Assembly (NCBI RefSeq): GCF_050947875.1
Contig: NC_134569.1
Location: 35,811,277-35,875,276 of the forward strand
From: Dermacentor variabilis
Taxonomy: Eukaryota > Arthropoda > Arachnida > Ixodida > Ixodidae
DNA length: 64,000 nt
Direction of reading: 5' to 3'
Every line of letters starts with the position of its first letter. The stretch's first letter is position 1. Shown one piece after another: positions 42,846-55,900 of the stretch. The notes beneath the pieces are model-generated. The model ran no database searches and was not told the DNA's origin. It saw only the letters and a program-made list of their open reading frames with translations. The position numbers and the translations under genes were made by a program.

Positions 42846-45800
42846 TCACAGCTTCGTGGACCGACGAGCGTTAGGGACGGTCTTCAAGCAGCACCTGCAC
42901 ATACAATGGCCGATTGTCCAGTCGTTGCAATGTGATAGATAATGTTTGTCTTTCGACTGAAATCGATGACATTGGCACAATAAATCTTCGATGTCCTCTT
43001 CGACGCCGCAGACGTCGCATGCAGCATTGTCGGTCAGTCCAATAAAAGTAGTGTACGCCTTCGTGAAAGCCACTCCCAGCCACAGCTGGTACAGAAGCGA
43101 TGCCTCACGCCGGTGAAGACCGGGTGGAGGTCGGAGTTGGAGCTGTGGTTCAGTTCGTACAACCTGGTACGCCTTATATTTAGGGTGTTCCACTCTGCTA
43201 AAGAGAGCTCGCGTGCCAGGTGACGAAGCTGCCTTGCAGCGTCTGCCCTGGAAAAAAGAATGTGAATGCTGTGTTGTTCTTGATGTGACTCACGGGCAGC
43301 TTTGGCTGCTTGATCATTTGCACTGATTCCGCAATGGCCAGGTAGCCAATGGAAAATAATTTTGGGGCCTTTCTGTTTGACATCGGGGTGAAGTTTGACA
43401 ATTTTGTATGTTAGCTGTTCGTGAGCTCCCCAGCGGAGAACTGACTGCATGTGTAAAGACGGTCTCGAGTCGGAAAACACGGCCCATGTGCCAGGAATCT
43501 CTGTGTCAATAAATTGAAGCTCCCTGCATAAAGCCGTGAGTTCCGCAGCCGTGAACATCGTGATATGTGACGTGTTGAATCGCAGTATTATTCCTCTCGT
43601 CGGTATAAACACATCACCGCTAGAACTGGTCGATGTAGTCGATCCGTCAGTATAAATGTGTACTTGGCTACTGCGTCTCTCGTACAACAGGAGTAAGCTC
43701 AATCGTTTTAGTGCAGACGGCGGTAGATATGACTTCTTCTGAAGTCCTGGGCTTCTGAGGTGTACGTCAGGATGCCACAAACATCATGCAGGAGAAACCG
43801 GTCTCGCCGCAGGTGTGTACCCCGATGTAAGCGAGGCATGACATGAACTGACAGTTGTGATAAATGACGTGCGGGGTCTTTCCAAGGTGAGTGCGGCGAG
43901 GTGGTGGCAAAGGGTCCAGACCATGTGCTTGACATGTGCGCGCATTGTCTCGACGGCGATGTCTGTCGTGGTTGAATAATCTTGAGCAATGGCAATAGTT
44001 TCAGCCGATGACGCCCTGTGTGGTTATCCAAGGCATGCCTGTGTGCTCCGAGTTTGGGCTTGAATGCTCTGAATTGTACGCAAATTGGTTTTGCAGGTGT
44101 TCGATACAACAGGTAGGCTGTACCGGGGGAACCCAACAAACACCCTGTAAAGCTGTAACATGGATAGTGTGGGCCCCCCCCGCCCCCCCCCCCCCCCAGT
44201 TCTTCCTACAAGAAACCTGAACAGATGATAAATAACGATAAGTCGCTTTTTCACGTGGTTCACGTGAGGAGTTCAGGACAGGTCTCTGTCAATCACAACT
44301 ACCAAGAACCTGTGACTTCTGCTGGACAATATCACGTGCCCATTGATTGATATATCGTATGCAGACATTGGGTTCCGGGCAAATGCAACCACTGCGCACT
44401 TTTCCTACGTCACCGCCAGTCCTTGTTTGCGGAGGTAGCATGATGTCGAGGAGGCCGCCTTCTCAGGCCGAGCATGAAGCTGAAGCCGTGTCACCGCCGG
44501 CGTCCAGATATAGATGTCCTCGTCGTAGATAGAGAATCCAACGTTTCTTTGGAGGTTCTCTAGTAGTCCAATAAGGACTAGATTAGACAGCGTTCAGCTT
44601 AGTACCCGCCCTGAGGGACTCCGCGACTACTGTAATATTGTGGTGTCGGGCCATCCTCAGTGAGCACGTGTAATGATCGCATCTGTAGGTAGCTACGAAA
44701 CCAGAGATATATCGTGCCACCAAGTCCTATTGCATATAACGCTTTAAGGATGGCTCCATGGGTAACATCGTAAGCGCCTTTAAAGTCTAGATACAAGGCA
44801 GCAGACAAGTGCTTATAGGCCTTCCGGTATTCGACGTACGTTACAAAGTCGACAACGTGGTCTATGGGTGAACGGCCACACCTCAATCTTGTCAACGTGT
44901 CTGGATAAATTTCATAGCGCTCTAGGAACCACTTCAGACGAGTAAGAGCCCCCCCCCCGCCCCCCGCCCCATCCGTTGCATTACTTTTCCTACACAAATA
45001 GCAAGCGCCACCGCACAGTATGACGCAATGTCCAAAGTGACTTGCCAGCTCTGAGAAGCGGAATCAGGTGACTTGACTTCCATTCTTGGAGAACTGTGCC
45101 AGGCTGCCACAAGTCGTTGTGCAGGAGTGCCTTTCCAGCTCTTCACCAAGGTTACAGAGCGCGGTACCTAATGCCGTCAGGCCCTGGCGCCGAGGAACGC
45201 CTGCATAAAGCAAGCGAAGTCCCTAGTTTGTCCAGAGAAAAAGGACACTCAATACGGGGATCATGTGAGAATGATGACTGGTCGGGAGTATGCGTTGTAG
45301 TGGAACTTATTTCATTAGAAATCATCCTACAGAATGAATCTGCGACTTCAATCTCTTTCCATTTTAGGTAAAGAGTCAGTGAATTAAGTCGGTGGCGCTG
45401 TGCAGGGGTTGCACGGAGGCTACGTACAGTATTTCTCCATATAAAAGACAAAGACTTTTGGGGATTCAGATACTCGCAGAAACACATCCATCGTTGTGAA
45501 GCCAGCTTATTCATACGGCGTTGTATTTTCTTCTGTGTGCTCCTGGCCAATCACAAATCATGAATGGACTTTGTGGGCCTATATCTTCGTTCCGCACAGA
45601 GTCGAATTGTCCGAAGTTTCTCTAACTCGATATCGAATTCGGTACGTGCGAACCTTCTCAAAATCGAATGTGTGGCAACCTGTACGGCATCTTTTATTGC
45701 GTCCCCTAGACTGGATAGCATGAACTCTCGACAGCAGTCTTCGAAGATCGATTCAGGATTTCGGCCAGTCGATGCACTGGACGGCCCCGGAGAACTTGGA

Positions 45801-46384
45801 GTTAGTCAGACCCTCAATCGTGAGATAAGTTGGGATGTGGTCACTTCCCTGCGTTTCCAAGTCCGAGAACCATTGAACCATTCTGCTAAGGTCGAGGCAG
45901 CTACTATACGCGGTTCCCCGCAGTTGAGCGGGACTTCCATCATTTACAAACAAAGTTCTCATTCACAGACAATGAACACAAACCTTCTGCCTCTCGAGTT
46001 AATCTTGGATCTTCCCCAGAGATAGTGGTGGGCATTGAAATCTCCAGTGATCACCCACGGCTGTGTAGTCGATGTCGAAATTTCCCCTAAGTGCTCGCAG
46101 TTTAGATGACTTGATGGTGATAAGTAGGCTCCCAGAATTCTTGAAGTGACCTTGCCCTTCTCCACAGTCAAGCATACGTACTGGTTTTCATTGTCAGGTG
46201 ACACTGGGTGACGAAGATATGTCAAGTCACGGCGTATGAAAATAATAATCTTGCTGCATTGCCCGTGAGCGGAGGACATAATACACTCGTACCCTGACAG
46301 TCTGATGGGAGATGACAGGCTTGCCTCACCAATGACAATAATGGGAAACTGATTCACGAACGCAAACTTTCGAAAGTCGGACAT
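42846..46384 (-). pseudogene. I-type LINE ORF2 pseudogene
   Basis: Endonuclease pieces (46384-45753) show PIIVIGEASL, IIIFIRRDLTYL, PWVITGDFNAHHYLWG and LETQGSDHIP. The linker and early reverse transcriptase follow (WRNTVRSLRATPA, SSAPGPDGIRYRAL). The next piece (44997-44599) has ALYLDFKGAYDVTHG and SRGVPQGGY. The catalytic box, normally YADD, reads YDEDIYIW near 44520, so two residues are altered. RNase H (43780-43034) keeps IYTDGSTTSTSS, FTAAELTAL, VFSDSRPS and WLPGHCGISANDQA, that is D, E, D and D. A Cys-rich motif (CDVCGVEEDIEDLLCQC) ends it. Poly-C runs at 44167-44208 and 44948-44966 cause frame loss. Confidence 0.8.
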
Positions 46385-46503
46385 ACGTGACTTAAGTCCT
46401 CCAGCCTTCTATAGAAAGATGCATTCTGGGCGTCCTCTCGAAACGATGGCATCTGACGGGCCATTCCTTTACCCTAAAGCCGCAAGCACTGTACCCAAGG
46501 TGT

Positions 46504-47748
46504 TCAGCACATGCAGCGCGCTGTGTGCCGACAGGGTTTCATCTTGCTTACTAGAGCACGCATAGCATTCATCCGTAACCGCAACATTATTATAACATGG
46601 CGATCATCTGGCGTCATTGCATCAGCGGTTTGTGATGGTGACAATTGCGGCAGTATTCGAGATGTCTCCGTGTCAGGTCGTGCGCTTGGAAGTGCGGGCC
46701 ACTCTGCAGGATGATCGAGTCTTGCCACTTTTTCTGTTTTCGCGGTAGCTTTGGCGGAAAACGGCGTGTTGCTTGTTGGGGCGTTTCGTTCCGCTTTTAG
46801 GTGGCGATACCGTCGACGCCTAAGTGTAGCGTCAGCCTCGCTCTGTGTCGAATGGTCCCGAACCATGCGCTTTAGAATCACGAATTCCTTCCGGACCCAC
46901 AGGCACTCCTTCGATGAGGCTTCGTGGGAACCACAGCAATTAGGGCACTTCAGAACAGTCGCGCGGCAGGTATCTTCTGAATGGAATTATACACACCGAG
47001 GGCACACAGCATTGTTCACACAGACGCTCTTTACATGGCGAATCTTGAAGCACTTGTGGCATTGCAAGGGCTCCGGTAAGTAAGGTCTAACTAGATGACA
47101 GACATGGCCAACTTTCACGTGAGAGGGAAGGCAGTTTCCCTCAAAATCAAGCTTCAGGCAGCGTGTGTTTCCGAGTCTGGTGAGATGCGGGATGACAGTG
47201 CCTTCTGTTGCTGACTTTATTAATATTAGCAAGTCGTCGGCCAGAATGGAAACGTTGAGGTCATAAATGATGCTAACAGTGCCGTTACTGCCTGTAGGGA
47301 TCACATATCGCACGTTTACTTTGTCTATTTCTGTAACATTCGAAAGCGTCGCATTGTGCTACGATGTAAAATGTCTACCGCCAGGACATTCCTCCGTGAG
47401 TTTATTCTCACGTATTTGATTTCATTCGGTGCGATCCGCTCAAGTAACAAAAGAAAGTAGCCGCAAATTAGTCATAGCGTCCACGGGCAAGAGGAGAACA
47501 GTGTGCGGCCAGCGCTGTGGTATTTCTTTCACGGTTGAAACACATGCCGGCGATGACGCCCGCAGCAGCTTTCTTCTTTCAGTTGGGTTCATGACAACCT
47601 TGAAGTCGTCAACCGAGAAATCGAAGCTGTCCGAGTACAACTCGGTGGCCCCGCCGTCTGTGTCGCTTGACTCTCTCCCACGCTTCCTGGACGTAAGTCG
47701 ACCGCACTGCTGCGCGCCAGGAAGGTCCTCGGAAGTATCTTCGTCCAT
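46504..47748 (-). pseudogene. I-type LINE ORF1 (Gag-like, zinc knuckles), broken
   Basis: The N-terminal frame (MDEDTSEDLPGAQQ, 47748-47440) is separated by frameshift from the central part (47313-46987), which has an RRM-like fold region followed by the knuckle CHKCFKIRHVKSVC (CX2CX4HX4C) and the start of a second, CPRC. A basic C-terminal piece (46881-46504) includes RRRRYRHLKAERN. Such ORF1 proteins bind the LINE RNA. Stops between the pieces show it is inactive. Confidence 0.65.
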
Positions 47749-47986
47749 TGCCGCAACGAGGGAGCGGCAGCTCCCAGAATTTGATAAGAAGCAAAGCGAA
47801 AATGCAGAGGCAACAGTGATAATGTTTAACTAAGGAATCACTTCCAAGTTACCCAAGCTACCCAAGTGATACCCAAGTTCTCTACTAAGCCAACCAGCAG
47901 CAACTTGCCTACTCTGGCATATACCCAGTGTTCCAGATTGTCGCCTCGGCAACTCAGTAGCCTGCATATGTATGCAGATTCCCAAG

Positions 47987-48730
<744 letters not shown>

Positions 48731-48802
48731 ATGTTTGTTGGCTGCTTATGACATGGCTAATAAAAATCGGGCCCCTCGGTTAACCCCTTTTCTTCTCGTT
48801 TA

Positions 48803-48820
48803 CACACACACACATATATA

Positions 48821-48871
<51 letters not shown>
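48803..48871. repeat. (CA)n and (TA)n microsatellite
   Basis: Seven CA-type units lead into a TA run with one TGCA interruption. Confidence 0.95.
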
Positions 48872-49646
<775 letters not shown>

Positions 49647-50349
49647 GAGGCTTGTGTAGAACATTTACTTTTGTGATAGACTACCCATTTTTTAAGACGA
49701 AAGGGTTAACAGCCTGGAAGTGTTTTGTTGGTAACGGAACACGCACGGCTCTTGAACCCGGCGCCGATACTGGAAGGTAAGATGATGTCGTGCAGCTATA
49801 TTTTTCCTGAAGAGAGAGCTGCTGTCTGGATAGTTAATATGCGTAGTCTCAATTAATTGTGATAACCAATAAAACAAGTTTGTATCACTGCAGGATCATG
49901 TCAGGAAAGCTGAAGCGGGCTTTTGATACTTAATGATATCATTGTAAATGTGGCTTCGCCATTCTTAAAGAGTTCACTTTATGGGTATACAACTGTAGTG
50001 TGAGGAAAGTGCATGCTATATCTCATTAGCATAGGTAGTGAAGAATAACGACCAATAGCCACAAGCGCCCCGGCCTTGAGAAAGATAGTTCCACCTATGT
50101 AAACGCCCGTTTAATTTACTAAGACAATTTGAATGGTTTCAGTCTGAATTCATCAGAGACTTTCTTGATGTAACATGCGATCACAATTCGTCCTTAGTAT
50201 CGTAATTTCTGCATAAACTCTGCGTGCAGATATATCGCGAATTAATTGCCTCCGTATCTACCTGCTGCTGAGTCTGAATTAACGAAGCTCGGAAAACACA
50301 GATTTCTTTATTTATTGTGTGATTGATTGATTGATTGATTGATTGATTC

Positions 50350-50381
<32 letters not shown>

Positions 50382-50838
50382 CTCGACGATCGATCGATCG
50401 ATTTTCTCATGCTTGTACGAACGAGTCCTTATTATCCCTTTTCTTCTAATCTTTTTCACCCTTTGCTTCCCTCCCTGAAGAATAGAAGACTGCACAGTTT
50501 TTCTGGATAACGTCTCTACCTTTCTGCTCTTATTTCCTTCTCTGTCTCTCTCGCTCTCTCGCTCTGCTGATGAACACGAGGCGGCTTCATTACAAGGGCG
50601 TTGGAATAAGAAATCAATCATGTGCATAAATTTTTGCACATTAAAGGGAACCCCAGTAGGTTAGAATGCTCTTGCAAACTCGAGTACGGCGACCTTCAGA
50701 ATTAATTTATCCGTTTTGAACTACACTATCAATCAGTCAATAAATCAATCTATCAATCAATCAATTTGCCAGTCTCAATCACACAAGAACGCGGAATTGA
50801 GGTAAGACTAATGTCCCACGTGCCATCTTTATATGCAG
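49647..50838. other. Intron-like sequence upstream of the immunoglobulin exon
   Basis: No coding signal. Contains a (GATT)n microsatellite at about 50318-50382 followed by a GATCGATCGATCGAT run, and a degenerate (TCAA)n tract at about 50741-50764. These lie in what would be the intron preceding the exon at 50839. Confidence 0.6.
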
Positions 50839-51049
50839 GTGTCCTGGATCCGCCGCCGTGACTTCCATGTGCTTACGGTGGGCTTGACAACGTACACAGC
50901 TGATGACCGGTTCCAGGCGGTGCACATGGACCGCTCCGAGGATTGGATGCTGCAGATCAAGCGCGTCCAGCCCACAGACGCCGGAGACTACGAGTGCCAG
51001 ATCAACATGCACCCGCTCATCTCCTACTTTGTGCGGCTAACCGTCTTGG
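50839..51049 (+). CDS. Internal exon of a Dpr/zig-8-like immunoglobulin-domain cell-surface protein
   Basis: The 211-bp exon starts after a TATATGCAG acceptor in phase 0 and ends before a GTGCGT donor in phase 1. Its 70 codons read VSWIRRRDFHVLTVGLTTYT, then DDRFQAVH, SEDWMLQIKRV and TDAGDYECQINMHP. This covers the central tryptophan through the second cysteine (DAGDYEC) of an Ig V-type domain, with the WIR-RD-H-LTVG and EDW-LQIK signatures of arthropod Dpr proteins and nematode zig-8. Dpr proteins are neuronal surface recognition molecules that bind DIP proteins. The first cysteine and further domains should be on other exons outside or not recognised in this window. Zig-8-like annotation is equally acceptable; other Ig families such as lachesin fit less well. 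Confidence 0.9.
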
Positions 51050-51340
51050 GTGCGTATAGAAACCAGGATGCAAAGAGCTGTGGAACAGTGCGCAATGACA
51101 GTGTAGCACTCAGCTTCACATTAAAGTGTTTGCTAGAATTAAATCGCCACTTCCAGTATCAGTTTTTTGGTACTCAAACCTCTGTTATTTGCCATGGCTA
51201 CTGCAGGCGCCAAAAATTTAAAAAAAAAACGTCAATAGATGGGCTTAAAAATAAATAATGATGGAGGCTTTGTGCGCATCAGAAACTCGACAAAAGAACA
51301 CAGACGACACACACGTTTGGCGCCATAGCTTAAATATAAG
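51050..51340 (+). other. Start of the downstream intron
   Basis: The frame continues past the donor for about 60 codons without Ig homology, so it is read-through of intron sequence. No other feature was recognised. Confidence 0.6.
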
Positions 51341-52340
51341 AGCGACGTTTCCACATTAGCGGCGAAACAATTAGCGTTACATCAGCTATTTTACAAGTAA
51401 CAGAAATCCAATCATGCCAACACGGACGGTTCTGTAATCAAAGAAAGTGTGACTGCAGCTTATGTTATACCATGCTTATAGGTAGAGTACGCTTGCCGAC
51501 TAGCACGCACGTCGTCACCCACAATAGCGGAATTAGTGGCAATTCTCCAAGCCACTTAATTTATCAAAATATATGAGACGCCAACAAAGTGGGTAATTTG
51601 TGCGGACTTCTTATCGGCTTTAGCATGCCTTGAAAACATTGGTGAAAGCCGACCACACGCACGAATAACTTGCGTAGTACTGAACAGTTTAACTCAGGCT
51701 AATGAAAGGAAACACGAAGTGATGTTGCAATGGCTCCCAGAATGTGCTAGTATAGGAGGCAACAAATTAGCGGACTCGTTGACAAAATCGGCTCATAAAG
51801 ATGCAGAAATTAAACTCGTCCTTTCATCACCAAAAGACACGAAACGGGTACTGAGAGTACTAAAGGACTTGTGTTTGTCAACCTGGTTTAATGACAACAC
51901 TAGGGAATCAACTCAGAAGTCGACACTAAACTCAAATACCAGCTATGTAGACTTTTTGAAAAGTACCGAGACACCAATTCATCGACTGCGCCTTGGGGCA
52001 GCCTACACCCCACATTTGTTATATCGCATAAAATGGACTTCTTTCCCAGCTTGCTCCTGTGGCCACTACGATGAGGATGTTCGCATCTACTCCTCTAATA
52101 CCCCATATACGCGAAGCAAAGATAGCAGATAGAACAAGAGCTACACTACATTGATCCTGACCGACCTTTCTCACTCGCGAAAATTTCAGAGCCCACGGTC
52201 ATCGAAAATAGCACAGCTACGTACGAGTATTGAACGCACTTGAACATTTTTACGAAGAGACAGGCATCTTTACCACGTACTAGATATCGCACTGAATAGT
52301 CACCCGATGTTCGTATAACTTGCTTGTATTATTTGTAATT
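51341..52340 (+). pseudogene. 5'-truncated I-type LINE: RNase H and C terminus
   Basis: The frame shows an RNase H domain with TDGSVIKESVTAAYV, a Glu-containing SPTIAELVAIL, CADFLSALACLEN and WLPECASIGGNKLADSL, giving the D, E, D, D pattern. Stops and a shift interrupt its first half; the second half is open to 52132 and includes a C-terminal LGAAYTPHLLYRIKW and a Cys-rich remnant (PACSCGHYDED). It belongs to a different subfamily from the LINE at 42625 (identity is low in the RNase H). It lies in the intron downstream of the Ig exon, on the same strand. Confidence 0.75.
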
Positions 52341-52344
52341 ATTA

Positions 52345-53160
52345 ACGCTTGTTTATTCATCATCATCATCAGCCTATTTATGTCCACTGCAGGACGAAGG
52401 CCTCTCCCTGCCATCTCCAATTACCCTTGTCCTGCGCCAACCGATTCCAACTTGCACCAGCAAATTTCGTAATTTCGTCATACCACCTAGTGTTCTGCCG
52501 TCCTCTACAGCAATTCCCTTCTCTTGGCACCCATTCTGTCACCCTAATTGTCCAACTATTCTCTAATCTGCGCAATATATTACCTGCCCTGTGCCATTTT
52601 TTTTCTCTTGTTGTCTATTGAAATATCGTCTATAACCGTTTGCTCTCTGATCCAAACCGCTCTCTTTCTGTCTCTTAAAGTTATGCCTAGCATTCTTCGT
52701 TCCATCCCTCCTTACGTGGTTCTTAACTTGTTCTCAAGCTTCTTTGTCAGTTCCCAAGTCTCTGCCCCATATGTCAGCACCAGTAAAACGCACTGATTGT
52801 ATACTTTTCTTTTAAATGATAACGGTAAGCTCCCAGTTAGCAGCTCACGATGTCTGCCGTATGCAAACCAACCCATTTGTATTCTTTTGTGGATTTCATT
52901 CTCATGTTCAATGTTCTCTGTGATTAGTTGACCTAGGTAAAGGTACTCCTTCACAGACTCTAGATGCTGACTTGCGATCTTGAACTCTTGTTCCCTTGCC
53001 CGGTTATTTATCATTATCTTAGTTTCTTGCATATTAATGTTCAGCCGCACTCTTACACTCTCCCTGTTAAGGTCCTCAATCATTTGTTGTAACTCATCCG
53101 CAGTGTTGCTGAATAGATCAATGTCTTCGGCAAACCGAAGGTTGCTGAGGTATTCGACGT
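52345..53160 (-). pseudogene. 5'-truncated RTE-type LINE (end of reverse transcriptase and C terminus)
   Basis: On the minus strand: EYLSNLRFAEDIDLFSN (altered FADD box), ESVKEYLYLGQLIT, LPLSFKRKVYNQC, LTYGAETWELTKKL, a frameshifted middle, then TEWVPREGN, GRQNTRWYDEI and TKFAGASWNRLAQDKGNW, ending QGEAFVLQWT and a (GAT)n tail. The order and tail are as in the RTE at 57728. The 5' truncation point coincides with the broken end of a Gypsy reverse transcriptase in the same orientation. Confidence 0.88.
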
Positions 53161-54240
53161 TCAAGGTGAGTGTCGAATGTTGGCGAGAAGACGATGACGT
53201 CGTCGAGGTAGCAGATGCATGTCGACCATTCGAAACCTTGGAGCAAGGAGTCCATCATAGGCTCAAAGGTGGCAGGGGCGTTGCATAATCCAAACGGCAT
53301 TACATTAAACTGGTATAGGCCATCAGGTCTGATGAACGCGGTTTTTTCTCTGTCCATATCGTCAACAGCAATCTGCTAGTATCTCGAACGAAGATCGATA
53401 GACGAGAAATAGCTGGAACCGTGCAGGACGTGGGAGCGGGTATACGTGGGAGCGGGTAGACGTCCTTCTTAGTAATGTTGTTCAGATGATGGTAGTCTAC
53501 ACAAAAGCACCACGTGCCGTCCTTCTTAACCAACACCACAGGTGACGCCCAGGGACTCGAAGAAGGCTCAATGACGTTTTTATCTAGCATTTTGTTGACT
53601 TCGTTTTGAATTACTTGGCGTTCCGACGCAGAAACTCGACACGGTCGTCGGTGAATAGGCGTAGCATTGCCAGTAAGAATCCGATGCTTGACCGCGAGCG
53701 TCTGGACTAAAGGGCGATTGTCGATGTTGAAAGTATCTCGGTAGGACGATAATACTTGGCAAAGCTCTTCAGCCTGCGCAGAGGGCAGGTCCGTCGCAAC
53801 CATTTTGTTTATGTTGGGATCGGCACCCGAGGCTGGAGCGAGGGGCATGCTAAGCTCGCGAGAACCATCGGTCGATAAGGCTGCCACGAATTGGTCGCCG
53901 AGACAATCAACGGTGAAAAGGTAAATACCTTGCGGTAGAATTTGCTTTGCCAATCCAAAGTTACAAACAGGCATGCGAGTGCGGTTCCCAGTAATACTAA
54001 GTATACTGTGAGGCACTGTAACGTCATACCTTATTGGAATGTCGGGAAGAGCAGTGACGAGGTACTCGCCATCAGGAACTGGTGGGAAAGACAACAATTC
54101 AATGTAGGCTATTGACTTTGTCGGCAAGCGAAGAAAGCCACTGGTACGTAAGCGGCAGTGGGGTGCGTCAGAAGGTTCTGCGAGCATCAGTAACTTAAGG
54201 CGAAGGGTACTGGAAGAGCAGTCAATAAGAGCAGAATGTG
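53161..54240 (-). pseudogene. Gypsy reverse transcriptase, N-terminal part, cut at the YLDD region
   Basis: A linker ([15 protein letters not shown]) leads into [40 protein letters not shown] and [22 protein letters not shown] deletion and frameshift near 53450 with a duplicated GTGGGAGCGGGTA follows, then [20 protein letters not shown] and YLDDVIVFSPTFDTHLER. The protein stops there, at the junction with the RTE fragment. Confidence 0.88.
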
Positions 54241-54564
54241 CGGAGAGAAATCGAGGCCGAGAATGAGGTCGTGGCGGCAATGAGCTATTACGGTGAAGAG
54301 GACAGGAGTGTGGCGGCCGGCGATGCTCACACGTGCCGCACACATGCCGATGGTAGGCACAGTACCGCCATCCGCAACCCGGACGACGCGTGCCGGCGCT
54401 GGGGTGACGAGCTTGTTCAGTCGTCGTCGGAAGGCATCACTCATAATAAAAAGATGTGCTCCTGTATCGATGAGTGCCGTGACAGGATAGCCGTCAACGT
54501 CAACGTCAAGAAGGTTTCGGTTCGTGGATAATGTGAGCAGAGGATTTGAGGGCAGGGTCGACAA
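54187..54564 (-). pseudogene. Gypsy aspartic protease
   Basis: The frame contains [16 protein letters not shown], the retropepsin catalytic motif with Asp and flap-preceding hydrophobics, and LILGLDF near the C-terminal end, a typical distal protease motif. It shifts frame after LGLDF (near 54240) so that the downstream linker is out of frame. Confidence 0.85.
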
Positions 54565-54574
54565 CGCAGCTTCA

Positions 54575-55781
54575 CCTCCAGAAGCTGCTGTGCCTAGTTT
54601 TCCGGCTGGGTCCGGGAGGCGATAGGCGGCGAAGAGAAGCGGCGGGGTTGGGGCGAACGAGACTGATGGCGTCGAGGTGAGGGCGAGCGGCTGTAGTGAA
54701 GTTTGGGAGCAGGAGCATCAGCGGCAGTGGGTTCATGGCGGGTGGTATAGGGAAGGGAAGGTCCAAAGGTGCGGGAATAAGCGGCGTCGTATGTCCGAGG
54801 AGGTGGTGGCCATCGGTTGCGGCAGTGACGAGCGACGTGGCCGATGCGACAGCAGTGGAAGCAGATCGGCCTGTCATCAGGGGTACGCCAATCGAACGGG
54901 TTGCGGCAAGATGTGGGAGAAAAGGACTGCCGAGGACGAGGAGGGCCGCTAGAGAACTGGGGAACGCTGGGTTGGAGACGTGGAATACACAGGGTTCAGA
55001 CCCATGTTCTCAAATTCCTGTCGGACGACGGCCTGAATCATCGCAATGGTGGTTGTGCTGGTGGATCGGGACGCGTCGTGGAGAAAGCTGGCGAACAGGC
55101 GGCCCCGAGTTCGCGGCGAACAATACGGGTGGCGTCGTCACAGGTGGTGGTCTGACATGGTCGACCCTCACATGTCGACGTAGCAGCAGTGTTGGGTAGC
55201 CGAGTGATGTGGTTTCTGATACGGCGGCTCTTAGCTTGTTCAAGGCGACAGCATTCTTTGATGATGGCGTCGATAGTCGAGACATTGCCGAAAACAAGCA
55301 AATTGAAAGCGTCTACGGTGATGCCTTTTAGAACATGTTACACTTTATCTGCTTTGGACATAGCATCGTCCGCTTTGCGGCATAGAGCCAAGACGTCGAG
55401 GATGTAGGAAACGTACGGCTCCGTAGATGGCTGAACATGAGACGCAAGAGCCTTTCTCGCGGTAGCCTTGCGCCCAATGGTGTCGCCGAAAAGTTCCCGT
55501 AGTTTCTCTTTGAAACTGTCCCAACTGGTTATCTCGTCGTCATGCGTTTGGTACCACACGCATGAGGTGCCGCCAAGATAAGAGATGGCATTGGCTAGCA
55601 TAATCGTTGGGTCCCACCTGTTACTAGCACTGGCGTGTTCATACAGCTTGATCCAGTCGTCAACATCATGTCCCTCCAGGCCAGAGAACACACCTGGGTC
55701 GCGATGTGGGACAACCGTGACGATTGGAGCAGTGAGACAAGCCGAAGCCGTTGCAGAGGCGGGCGCGTCACCGGGAGGCAT
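54575..55781 (-). pseudogene. Gypsy gag pseudogene with zinc knuckle
   Basis: The likely start is MPPGDAPASATA at 55781. A capsid-like Gag region contains VFSGLEGHDVDDWIKLYEH, AISYLGGTSCVWYQTHDD and SWDSFKEKLRELFGD, the retrotransposon Gag signature. An in-frame TAA at about 55338 interrupts it; the same frame then continues (VFGNVSTIDAIIKECCRLEQ). After a frame change, the knuckle CFHCCRIGHVARHC (CX2CX4HX4C) lies near 54850, followed by a Pro-rich C terminus. Gag would form the particle around element RNA. Confidence 0.8.
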
Positions 55782-55900
55782 GGTGACAAGCTCGGTGTGC
55801 CGACCACTTCGGAGTTCAGTAGTGAGGACGGGAATCGCTGACCTCCACCAGAATGTTGCGTGTGGAAAGACACAGACAGAAGAGGCCATTTACAGGCTAT

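Larger units (their letters stand above)
42625..47748 (-). mobile_element. Near full-length decayed I-type LINE (ORF1 Gag-like; ORF2 APE-RT-RNase H)
   Basis: The minus-strand order is a zinc-knuckle ORF1, an endonuclease, reverse transcriptase, RNase H, a Cys-rich C terminus and a 3' end with GAGTAGGGTAGCCAATC and GGTTAACATCCCTGCC. A LINE with RNase H downstream of the reverse transcriptase and a knuckle-bearing ORF1 fits the I superfamily. About 5.1 kb is preserved, but the frame is broken many times. The 3' end recurs at 10868 and 27284. Confidence 0.8.
53161..55900 (-). mobile_element. Truncated Ty3/Gypsy element: gag, protease and N-terminal half of reverse transcriptase
   Basis: Minus-strand domains occur in the order Gag, zinc knuckle, protease, reverse transcriptase. 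RNase H, integrase and the 3' LTR are absent. The sequence upstream of gag (55782-55990), with CACACGCAACATTCTGGTGG-like text on the complement, probably belongs to the leader. Several stops and frameshifts show it is inactive. Confidence 0.85.

Noticed and set aside
51050..51258. Extension of the Ig exon to the end of its open frame
   Set aside because: A good donor site lies at 51050 and the downstream translation has no Ig features.
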